Below are positions 57,190 to 64,000 of a stretch of 64,000 bases of DNA, piece after piece. Below the pieces are notes generated by a model. It was given only the letters and a program-made list of their open reading frames with translations. It was not told where the DNA came from and did not search any database. This stretch comes from Cyanobium sp. PLM2.Bin73. GTDB taxonomy: Bacteria; Cyanobacteriota; Cyanobacteriia; PCC-6307; Cyanobiaceae. How positions within the stretch are numbered: position 1 is the first letter of the stretch; the number at the start of each line of letters is the position of its first letter. The position numbers were made by a program, and so were the translations under genes. Location: contig REEV01000133.1 of NCBI GenBank assembly GCA_007694915.1, forward strand, positions 1 to 64,000, in the 5' to 3' direction.

Positions 57190-57199
57190 TTATTCAATC
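57162..57199. repeat. Three tandem copies of GTTAYTCAAT
   Basis: GTTACTCAAT (57162), GTTATTCAAT (57175) and GTTATTCAAT (57189) are spaced 13 and 14 bases apart, and AATAACGTTATT (57169-57180) is a 12-bp palindrome. The last copy contains the stop codon of the transporter gene. The very AT-rich run is unlike the surrounding DNA. Confidence 0.75.
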
Positions 57200-58485
57200 C
57201 TCATCCGCTTGCCCTCAACTTCTTGTTGCAAAGGCTCGTACACCTCTTTGTTCGCCTCCGCCTCAACAACCTGAGGATTCTTGTAGTCAAAGATTTTCTG
57301 CCCTCCAAACACAATGCCGGGGATCACAAAGAAAACACCAGCAATATATCCAGGCACGATCCAGGGAGAGCGCTTTGCACCATCCGCGAGGGCTTGTGCT
57401 GAGCGCATCGGAAGCCTGTAGAGAGGCGGTATTGAAGCAAACAAGGCAACGCTCAAACCGTTATAGAGCAGGTGAACGATCGCAATCTGCAATGCCACAA
57501 CCTGGTAGTCTCCGGTGATTGCAGTGGCGGACATCAGAGCTGTTATGGGGGTGCCAATATTGGCCCCCAGAGTAAAGGGGTAAACCTGGGCAAGCGTGAA
57601 GATCCCAGCGCCAGCCATGGGCACAATCAGAACGGTTGTAAGGGTCGAGGACTGCACGATCAACGTTGTCACCAAACCAGAAAGAACGGCAAGAGCACCG
57701 TTCTTGCCAATGGCCGCATTAAAGAGACGACGCGCCCTGCCCGTGACAACCTTTTTCAACAAGATGTTGAGCCCGTAGATGACCGCCAAAACAGAAGCCA
57801 CGCCAACAACAATCATGACGATGCCATCAATACCCCCTGGAAGCAGCCGGATGACATCACGGATCTCGCTGATCAACGGGCGGGTGATGGCACGGACAAC
57901 GTCAAATTTCGATACCGAAAGATCGTCAGAACCCTGAAACAAATTAGCCAGATATCCCGAGAGCTGCTCTAAAGGGTGAAACAATAATTCCAGAGGCAGA
58001 AAGAGGCAGATGGTAAATAGATTAAAGAAGTCGTGAACTGTTGCCGCTGAAAAAGAACGGTTGAAAGCATCGCTATCTTTGATGTTGCCAAGTGCCGCCA
58101 GAGTGTTGGTTACGGTTGTGCCCATGTTGGAGCCCATGATCATGGGAATCGCGATGGCAATGGGCAAACCGCCGCCCACCAGGCCCACGATCACCGACGT
58201 CACCGCACTCGATGATTGAACCAATGCTGTTGCCAGAACGCCGAGAATCACGCCAACAAGGGGATTGTTGGCAAACTCGAAGATTGCAGCAGCCCCATCT
58301 GAGCCACCCGACACGGCTCGGAAGCCTTGGCTGAGGACACCCACTGAAATCATCAGCAGGTAAACAAGAACGATAATCGTGAGCCACTGCGCCCACAGCA
58401 GAGTGCTGCTCGTTTGTCCTGAGACACCTCCTGGCCCATCTCCAGGCCTGGTCGTTCCGTTGTAGCCCTTGACGTCAGTGCTCAT
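57190..58485 (-). CDS. Na/Pi-cotransporter (PNaS/NptA) family protein
   Basis: 431 aa, about nine helices. The two QSSS repeats of the family are clear: VLATALVQSSSAVTSVIVGL (about 85-104) and LVTTLIVQSSTLTTVLIVPM (about 270-289), each followed by a G(S/A)N(M/I)G loop. This points to Na+-coupled phosphate or a related anion. A hydrophilic C-terminus (VEAEANKEVYEPLQQEVEGK) follows. The ATG at 58485 was chosen over the TTG upstream. Base composition is lower in GC and uses more A/T-ending codons than neighbouring core genes, suggesting acquisition. Confidence 0.88.
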   Translation of the reverse strand: MSTDVKGYNGTTRPGDGPGGVSGQTSSTLLWAQWLTIIVLVYLLMISVGVLSQGFRAVSGGSDGAAAIFEFANNPLVGVILGVLATALVQSSSAVTSVIVGLVGGGLPIAIAIPMIMGSNMGTTVTNTLAALGNIKDSDAFNRSFSAATVHDFFNLFTICLFLPLELLFHPLEQLSGYLANLFQGSDDLSVSKFDVVRAITRPLISEIRDVIRLLPGGIDGIVMIVVGVASVLAVIYGLNILLKKVVTGRARRLFNAAIGKNGALAVLSGLVTTLIVQSSTLTTVLIVPMAGAGIFTLAQVYPFTLGANIGTPITALMSATAITGDYQVVALQIAIVHLLYNGLSVALFASIPPLYRLPMRSAQALADGAKRSPWIVPGYIAGVFFVIPGIVFGGQKIFDYKNPQVVEAEANKEVYEPLQQEVEGKRMRIE

Positions 58486-58497
58486 CGGCCAAGCCAA

Positions 58498-58912
58498 ACA
58501 GAAGGGGCGCCAATCATGAGCTATTGATGCCGGGACACGGTTAAGAGCCTGATAAGGGAAACCGGCTCAAGCTGCTTGCTTTGTTGTGTTCTCCGCTACA
58601 GGGCCACAAGACATTGACAAGCTGAATTTCGGGGCCAGAAGTCTGATGATTTTCAGACACCGTCGCCACCGAATCGGGATAACCCCAAAGATTCAACTGG
58701 GAGCAAGGGTGGATCAGCTGCTGTGCGCTCTGCTCAATCAGAATCAGAATGCCATCATCATGACTACCCGTTCGCCGCCAGGAGATGGATTGATAGGATC
58801 GCACTGCTTCGCGGAAACCTTCGTGCACATCTTGATGAAAGTCTCAGTGGAACTAACTACCAGCCTTATAGTCGGCGCACTGGGAAATAAGAACGCGCCA
58901 TCCAACTAACGC
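58498..58912. other. Intergenic region
   Basis: 415 bases between divergent membrane-protein genes, AT-richer than the rest. Two overlapping ORFs (58541-58828 minus, 58586-58909 plus) show no family or coding bias. It probably holds the two promoters, but no clear -10/-35 pair was fixed. Confidence 0.4.
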
Positions 58913-60247
58913 ATGCTTTCATCATCCCATTACACATCGATTTCAGCGCTGATGAGCCGAGCACCGATCACCCCGGAGCCAGCAGCAACGAACTTCAGCC
59001 AGGACAGGCTGATCCTCGCGATTGTCGCCGCCTATGCGGCAGCGTTCATCGCCTTCGGTTTGGCCATTGATGGGCCAGGCGAGGTGGTTCGTGGTATCGC
59101 CGCGATCCTCACCTCTCGCGACACCCTGCTCACCGATTACTTCGGCATCGGCGGAATCGGCGGGAGCCTGGTGCACACCGGGATTCTGACGCTACTGGCC
59201 TGTGCCCTCTATCACCACGTGCGCGCGCCCATCGGTGGAGCGTCGTTGGCCTGTCTGTTTCTACTGCTCGGCTTCGGCCTGTTCGGCAAGAACCTGCTGA
59301 ATGTGTGGTTCATCATTGCCGGAGTATGGATCTATGCTCGATTTCGAGGCGAACCCTTCGCAAAGCACATCAATACGGCGTTCTTCGGAGCCGCGTTGGC
59401 ACCTGTCGTCACAGAGATTTTATTCAGTACGGTTCTGCCCACTGCCGTCAGTCTGCCTCTGGCCGTGGCCACCGGTCTCCTGATCAGCTTCATTCTGCCG
59501 CCGGCAGCAGCACAGCTCTCCAAGGCACACATGGGGTTTGCGCTCTATAACGTGGGCTTCACTGCTGGCCTCATTGGTGTGTTGGTCGTTGCGCTGTTGA
59601 CATCCTATGACCTTGTGCCGAAGCCGGTCTTCATTTGGACCACAGGGAACAACCTTCAGCTCGGTGTCTTCATGGGTGGGATGTTGCTGTCGTTGATGAT
59701 GCTCGGCCTGGCAATCGACAGGCGTGCGCCAGTCAGGCTCAAAGCTGTGCTGCGTTCATCCGGACAGGCGCCCAGTGACTTCATCGCCCTGGCGGGGCTG
59801 GGTGCGACACTGCTGAACATTGGTCTCACTGGCTTGCTGGCGATGGTCTACATCCTCGCCATCGGTGGCGATATCAATGGACCGGTGATTGCAGGCTTGC
59901 TCTCCGTTGCAGGGTTTGGAGCCTTTGGAAAGCATCCGTTCAACATCACGCCGGTCATGGTGGGCGTGGTGCTTGGTTCTGTGGCAAAACCATGGGGAAT
60001 TGCCGATCCAGCCATCCAGCTCGCTGCACTGTTTTCCACCAACCTGGCGCCGGTTTCAGGGCACTTCGGTTGGCGCTGGGGAACCCTGGCGGGTTACGTT
60101 CATTCCTCTGCAGCGCTCAGTGTTGGCCCTGTGCACGGTGGGCTCAATCTCTACAACAACGGCTTTGCCTCGGGGATCGTGGCCTCCGTGCTGGTGCCCG
60201 TGATCATCGCCATCAACGAGGCTCAGAAACGGCGTCGGCAACCCTGA
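58913..60247 (+). CDS. DUF1576 domain-containing membrane protein
   Basis: 444 aa, about 11-12 helices. GLGATLLNIGLTGLLAMVYI LAIGGDINGPVIAGLLSVAG FGAFGKHPFNITPVMVGVVL is the repeat-like core of DUF1576, a family best known from Firmicutes and other anaerobes, and uncharacterised. The N-terminal 30 residues (MLSSSHYTSISALMSRAPIT) are hydrophilic; the ATG at 58952 is an alternative start. The codon choice is more AT-ended than the flanks. Divergent from the Na/Pi-type transporter, it forms a pair with it. Confidence 0.8.
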   Translation: MLSSSHYTSISALMSRAPITPEPAATNFSQDRLILAIVAAYAAAFIAFGLAIDGPGEVVRGIAAILTSRDTLLTDYFGIGGIGGSLVHTGILTLLACALYHHVRAPIGGASLACLFLLLGFGLFGKNLLNVWFIIAGVWIYARFRGEPFAKHINTAFFGAALAPVVTEILFSTVLPTAVSLPLAVATGLLISFILPPAAAQLSKAHMGFALYNVGFTAGLIGVLVVALLTSYDLVPKPVFIWTTGNNLQLGVFMGGMLLSLMMLGLAIDRRAPVRLKAVLRSSGQAPSDFIALAGLGATLLNIGLTGLLAMVYILAIGGDINGPVIAGLLSVAGFGAFGKHPFNITPVMVGVVLGSVAKPWGIADPAIQLAALFSTNLAPVSGHFGWRWGTLAGYVHSSAALSVGPVHGGLNLYNNGFASGIVASVLVPVIIAINEAQKRRRQP

Positions 60248-60253
60248 GTGGCA

Positions 60254-60562
60254 TCAGGCGGCATGAGGATGCCCTTCTGCGTTCATGCCCTCTGCCGCAG
60301 TGGGCGAACGCAGGCTGCGGCGACGTGGCTGCGCCGCCAGCAGCCGCCGTTCGGAATACGGGTCGAGCACGACATGCACCGGCCGCTGCCGGCGATCCTG
60401 ATAAGTCCCGAACTCCACTCCCTCGGGAACAACGGTGAGCTGACGGATGGAACCGTCACGAAACAGGAACAGGGGCATGGAACTGCTGATGCCGAGGCCT
60501 GCATTACGCCATGCGCTGGGGCAACTGTCCAGGCCAAGGGCATCTGCAATAAGACTTAGCAA
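60254..60562 (-). CDS. Hypothetical protein
   Basis: 102 aa. A plausible folded core (LFLFRDGSIRQLTVVPEGVE FGTYQDRRQRPVHVVLDPYS) is followed by an Arg/Ala-rich tail. No family is recognised. It is followed on the minus strand by the DUF1576 gene's 3' end, with 6 bases between the stops, and lies 20 bp downstream of the transketolase-like stop. Confidence 0.5.
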   Translation of the reverse strand: MLSLIADALGLDSCPSAWRNAGLGISSSMPLFLFRDGSIRQLTVVPEGVEFGTYQDRRQRPVHVVLDPYSERRLLAAQPRRRSLRSPTAAEGMNAEGHPHAA

Positions 60563-60582
60563 TCTGTGTCGCTGGCTACCGC

Positions 60583-62502
60583 TCAGGCCAGCAGGCCGCG
60601 CACGTGGCTGATGATTCCGGCGGAATCGATGCCCTGGTGGGGAAACTGCTCCCAGAGGCCGCCACAGCCCTCCCTCCAGGTGCCCAGATAGCCGTAGCGG
60701 GGGGTGAAGCCGCGCTCCAGCAGCCAGGTGCCGAAACGGCTGCCCAGGCCGGTGCGGCGGTTGAAGCTCTCCACCACCAACACCAAGGGCTGGCGGCCCA
60801 GCTCCGCCAGCAACGCCTCATCCACCACGTTCAGCGTGGCCTTGTTCACCAGGCCCACCTCCAGGCCCTCCTGGCGCAACTGCTCCACGGCGTCGAGGCA
60901 GCGGTAGAGGCTTTCACCGAAGCTCACGATCACCCCGTCGCTGCCGCGCCGCACCCACTCATCACGGCCCGGCTGGAACACGTAGTCCTCGCCGTAGAGG
61001 TCCTGACCCTGCTCATCGAGCAGGTTGGGCACCTTGGAGCGGGTGGAAAACACGAAGCGCAGCCCTGGATCCTCGAACACCGCCCGCACGCAGGCCTTCA
61101 TCTGGCCGGCATCGGCCGGGAAGTAGAGCCGGGTGCTGTTGCCCTCCTCAAGGCCGTTGTCGGCGAAGAGGTTGTTGAGGCCGAAGTGGCAGGTGTTGTC
61201 GGCCATGTCGTCGATGCCGGCATGGGAGAAATGGGCCAGCACACTGGCGCCGTTCAGCCGCGCCATGGTGATCTCGGAGATGCACATCTCCAGAAAGGCG
61301 CTGAAGGTGGCGAAGATCCCCTGGCGGCCGCGCTCCATGCCGAAACCGGCGGCGGCGGAGAAATTGGCGCGCTCCATGATGCCGCCACGCACGAACAGCT
61401 CCGGATAGGCCTTGCGGATCTGGGCCAGACCGCAGGAGCCCTCCAGATCGCTGTCCACGCACAGCACCCGTTGCTGACGTTGCTCCGGCGGCAGCCCCGC
61501 CAGGATCTCCACCAGGGTGTCGCCGAACACGTTGCGGTTGGCCTCCATGCGCTCGCCGCTGCCGCGGCGGCCGGTGGGGTTCTCCGGTTTGACGATCGCG
61601 CGCAGGTGGTCGGCGGCCTGCTGGCGGCCCCGCTCCTCGAGATAGGTGATCGCCCGGTCCACCGGAATCACGTCGTGGCCGTGGGTGGAGCCTTCGATGC
61701 CGGCGATGCCCACCGCCATGGGCCGGCGGTTGATCAGGGCCACCGGGCCGTCGCTGAGCACCGCCTGGCGCAGGCGCCGGTGGAGGTCGTCGAGGTCCTC
61801 CCCATCGCCGGCCAGGGTCGCCAGACCATGGCCCGCCAAGGTGCGCTCCAGGTCGTAGCCCGGCATGTAGTCGGAGGGGTGGCCGGCGATCGTCACGTCG
61901 TTGTCGTCGATCAGCAGCTTCACGTTGAGCCCGTGGGCCACGGCGAACCGAGCCGCCTCGGCGTCATCCCCCTCCTGCTGGGCGCCGTCGGAGCCCAGGC
62001 ACACCAGCACGCGATCGGGATTCGCCAGAGCCACGCCGTTCACGAACGGCCAGAGGTGGCCGAGGCGGCCGGAACTGAAGGCCACCCCGGGGGTGAGGCC
62101 CAGCTCGGGGTGGCCGGGCAGGCGGGCGTGGGCCTCGCGGTAGCGCAGCAGCGCCTCGGCCGGCAGATGGCCCTGCAGCACCGCCATCAGGTATTGGATC
62201 GCCACCCGGTGGCCGGCCTCATCAAAGAAGATCGGCACAAACCGGTCCGGGTTGCCGCGGAAGAGCGCATCCAGCAGCACCACTTCCGGCACCACGTCGT
62301 AAGGCCCGCCGGTGTGCCCGCCCACGCCCCGGGCGGCGCCGGTGGCGGTGAAGAACACGATGGCGTCGCGGCAGAGCTGGATGTTGGCCTGCAGGTCAGC
62401 CCGCTGGCTGGCTGTGAGGCCAGCCTGGGCAAGATCGAGCGACAGCGGCCTGTAGGCCGCAAGATCGATCGGGAAGGTGGCGGGGGGGCTGGTGAGGGTC
62501 AT
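60583..62502 (-). CDS. Divergent transketolase
   Basis: 639 aa. The ThDP motif reads [20 protein letters not shown] then [12 protein letters not shown], and [20 protein letters not shown] stands where classical transketolases have GHPG/GHGSMLLY. The C-terminal halves contain [30 protein letters not shown] and [20 protein letters not shown]. It differs clearly from the usual Calvin-cycle tkt in the N-terminal signatures, so it is probably a paralogue with a narrowed or different donor. Its ATG overlaps the pgi stop by 4 bases; the two enzymes are likely coupled in sugar-phosphate use. Confidence 0.82.
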   Translation of the reverse strand: MTLTSPPATFPIDLAAYRPLSLDLAQAGLTASQRADLQANIQLCRDAIVFFTATGAARGVGGHTGGPYDVVPEVVLLDALFRGNPDRFVPIFFDEAGHRVAIQYLMAVLQGHLPAEALLRYREAHARLPGHPELGLTPGVAFSSGRLGHLWPFVNGVALANPDRVLVCLGSDGAQQEGDDAEAARFAVAHGLNVKLLIDDNDVTIAGHPSDYMPGYDLERTLAGHGLATLAGDGEDLDDLHRRLRQAVLSDGPVALINRRPMAVGIAGIEGSTHGHDVIPVDRAITYLEERGRQQAADHLRAIVKPENPTGRRGSGERMEANRNVFGDTLVEILAGLPPEQRQQRVLCVDSDLEGSCGLAQIRKAYPELFVRGGIMERANFSAAAGFGMERGRQGIFATFSAFLEMCISEITMARLNGASVLAHFSHAGIDDMADNTCHFGLNNLFADNGLEEGNSTRLYFPADAGQMKACVRAVFEDPGLRFVFSTRSKVPNLLDEQGQDLYGEDYVFQPGRDEWVRRGSDGVIVSFGESLYRCLDAVEQLRQEGLEVGLVNKATLNVVDEALLAELGRQPLVLVVESFNRRTGLGSRFGTWLLERGFTPRYGYLGTWREGCGGLWEQFPHQGIDSAGIISHVRGLLA

Positions 62503-64000
62503 GAACGCAGGGCAGGCTGACGGTGGCGGAAGCGCAGGGAATCGGGGCTGGTGGGATCGCCACTGAGCTCGATCCCGGGGTCATTGGCAGCTCGGTGGCG
62601 CAGCACCTGGTACACAGTTTCAACCCGATCGGCGGCATTGGCATCCGCTGCCAGTTCCTGCAGGGAGCGGGGCGACTCAGCGGCCTTCAGGGCCTCGAGC
62701 ACGCGGGCCTGAAGCGCCAGGATCGTCGCCGCTGCCGTCTTGCCCGCCTCCACGCCCGGCTGGTGATAGGCGTTGATGTTCACCAGCGAGGCGTAGTAGC
62801 CCACCGCCCGCTCATACAGGGCGATCAGGGCCCCTACCCGCAGGCCATCCACCTTGGGAATGGTGATTGTGATCGACTGGCGGCCGTTCTCATGCAGGGC
62901 CTGGCGGGTGCCCAGCAAAAAGCCGCAGAGGAAATCCCCGCAGGTCACACCAGGCTCCACCTCGATCGAGTCTCCCGAGCGGTCGTCCAGCACCTCGATG
63001 AAGGTGGCGAAGAAGTTGGGGATCCCCTCCCGCAGCTGTTGCACGTAGGCGTGCTGGTCGGTGGATCCCTTGTTGCCGTACACCGCGATGCCCTGATGCA
63101 CCACCTCGCCGTCGAGGTCGCGCTCCTTGCCGAGCGACTCCATCACCAGCTGCTGCAGGTAGCGGCTGAACAGCCGCAGGCTGTCCTTGTAGGGCAACAC
63201 CACCATGTCCCTGCTGCCGCGGCCGCCACCGGCGCCATGCCAGCAGAGAGCGAGCAGGGCCGCCGGATTGCGGCGGATGTCCCGCAGGCGTGTGGCCGCA
63301 TCCATCCGCCGTGCCCCCTCCAGCAGGCCGCGGATGTCGATGCCCTGCAGCGCCGCCGGCAGCAGACCCACCGCCGAAAGTTCCGAGGTGCGACCGCCCA
63401 CCCAGTCGTGCATGGCAAACCTCGCCAGCCAGTGCTCCTGCCCCGCCAGCTGGTCCAAGCGGCTGCCGGGCATGGTGATCGCCACCGCCTGAGGGGAAAA
63501 ATCGAGCCCCTGCCGCTCGAAGGCCTGCCTCACCTCAAGCATGCCGTTGCGGGGTTCCGGCGTGCCACCGGACTTGCTGGTGACCATTACCAAGATGCTG
63601 CTCAGACGCCCCTGCAGAGCGGCCAGCACCCGATCAATGCCGGCCGGGTCGGTGTTGTCGATGAAGTGGATCGTGAGGGGCGGCTGATCCGGTGCCAGGG
63701 CCGCCGCCACAAACTGGGGTCCCAGAGCCGAGCCGCCGATGCCGATCGCCAGCAAATCGGTGAAGCGCTCGGCCTGGGGCGGGCTGATGCGGCCCTGGTG
63801 AACATCGGCGGCGAAGCGCTCGATCGCCTCCAGGCCGCCGCTGATCGCCTCGCTGATCTCGGGGCTGGGGGCGCGCTGCGGGTCCCGCAGCCAGTAGTGC
63901 CCCACCATGCGCTGCTCGTCCGGATTGGCGATGGCGCCGGCTTCCAGGGCCTCCATGGCTGCAAAGGCGCGATCGAATGGCTCGGCCAGCTGGTTCACAT
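62499..64000 (-). CDS. pgi: Glucose-6-phosphate isomerase (5' end outside window)
   Basis: About 500 residues are visible, reading frame open to the right edge. [20 protein letters not shown] (early), [40 protein letters not shown] (with the catalytic region) and [13 protein letters not shown] near the end are family signatures. The GTG at 63998 could be a start, but picocyanobacterial Pgi proteins are usually about 530 aa, so about 30-40 residues are probably missing. It interconverts glucose-6-phosphate and fructose-6-phosphate, linking glycogen metabolism to the pentose route. Confidence 0.92.
   Translation of the reverse strand, partial: VNQLAEPFDRAFAAMEALEAGAIANPDEQRMVGHYWLRDPQRAPSPEISEAISGGLEAIERFAADVHQGRISPPQAERFTDLLAIGIGGSALGPQFVAAALAPDQPPLTIHFIDNTDPAGIDRVLAALQGRLSSILVMVTSKSGGTPEPRNGMLEVRQAFERQGLDFSPQAVAITMPGSRLDQLAGQEHWLARFAMHDWVGGRTSELSAVGLLPAALQGIDIRGLLEGARRMDAATRLRDIRRNPAALLALCWHGAGGGRGSRDMVVLPYKDSLRLFSRYLQQLVMESLGKERDLDGEVVHQGIAVYGNKGSTDQHAYVQQLREGIPNFFATFIEVLDDRSGDSIEVEPGVTCGDFLCGFLLGTRQALHENGRQSITITIPKVDGLRVGALIALYERAVGYYASLVNINAYHQPGVEAGKTAAATILALQARVLEALKAAESPRSLQELAADANAADRVETVYQVLRHRAANDPGIELSGDPTSPDSLRFRHRQPALRS

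Noticed and set aside
58541-58909. Two overlapping ORFs between the Na/Pi-type transporter and the DUF1576 gene
   Set aside because: They overlap on opposite strands, neither shows codon bias or a recognisable motif, and the spot is a divergent promoter region.
60604-62520. 638-aa plus-strand ORF opposite the transketolase-like gene
   Set aside because: Same reason: antisense shadow rich in His/Ala/Gln.

Overview
The window is high-GC chromosomal DNA of a unicellular cyanobacterium of the Synechococcus/Cyanobium (picocyanobacterial) group. The support is a chlH-type Mg-chelatase subunit, a high-light-inducible protein, a phycobilisome rod linker with a membrane tail (CpcL type), many cyanobacteria-restricted families (DUF3038/DUF4335, DUF2949, DUF3318, DUF2811, DUF4278, CGLD27) and very tight gene packing with short overlaps. 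No species can be named from the sequence alone.

Layout. 0-3 kb is decayed, mobile DNA: a group II intron with its reverse transcriptase, a stub of an ISAs1-type transposase and a broken BASS-type transporter. 3-18 kb carries small membrane proteins, pta, a Grx-MauE fusion, ppk2, apt, a UbiH-like monooxygenase, hli and dapB. 18-37.5 kb is core metabolism: chlH, a rifampicin-phosphotransferase-like enzyme, folP, tpiA, an ABC exporter, an AGCS symporter, carB, rsfS, CGLD27 and an asparaginase, ending at an initiator tRNA.

37.6-46.9 kb, directly behind the tRNA, is the most unusual block: an SSS-family symporter with a tiny partner ORF, an ATCase-fold carbamoyltransferase with a changed acceptor site, a long AsnB-like amidotransferase, a convergent DUF1028 protein, an N-carbamoyl/allantoate-type amidohydrolase and a GMC oxidoreductase, closed by a strong terminator. 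I infer a ureido/amide nitrogen module; its substrate is unknown. 47-54.4 kb has a ParB-like gene behind a stretch with DnaA-box-like nonamers, a CPA2 antiporter fused to Usp domains, a free Usp, a GDT1 cation exporter, an MFS carrier and cpcL.

54.5-64 kb is sugar-phosphate metabolism: phosphoketolase (which with pta at 4.7 kb gives a route from sugar phosphates to acetyl-CoA), then a visibly lower-GC pair (Na/Pi-type transporter and a DUF1576 membrane protein) that looks acquired, then a divergent transketolase overlapping pgi, which runs off the right edge.

No CRISPR array or rRNA was seen. One tRNA (initiator Met) is present. Long antisense ORFs opposite chlH, carB, xfp and others are high-GC shadows and are left out.
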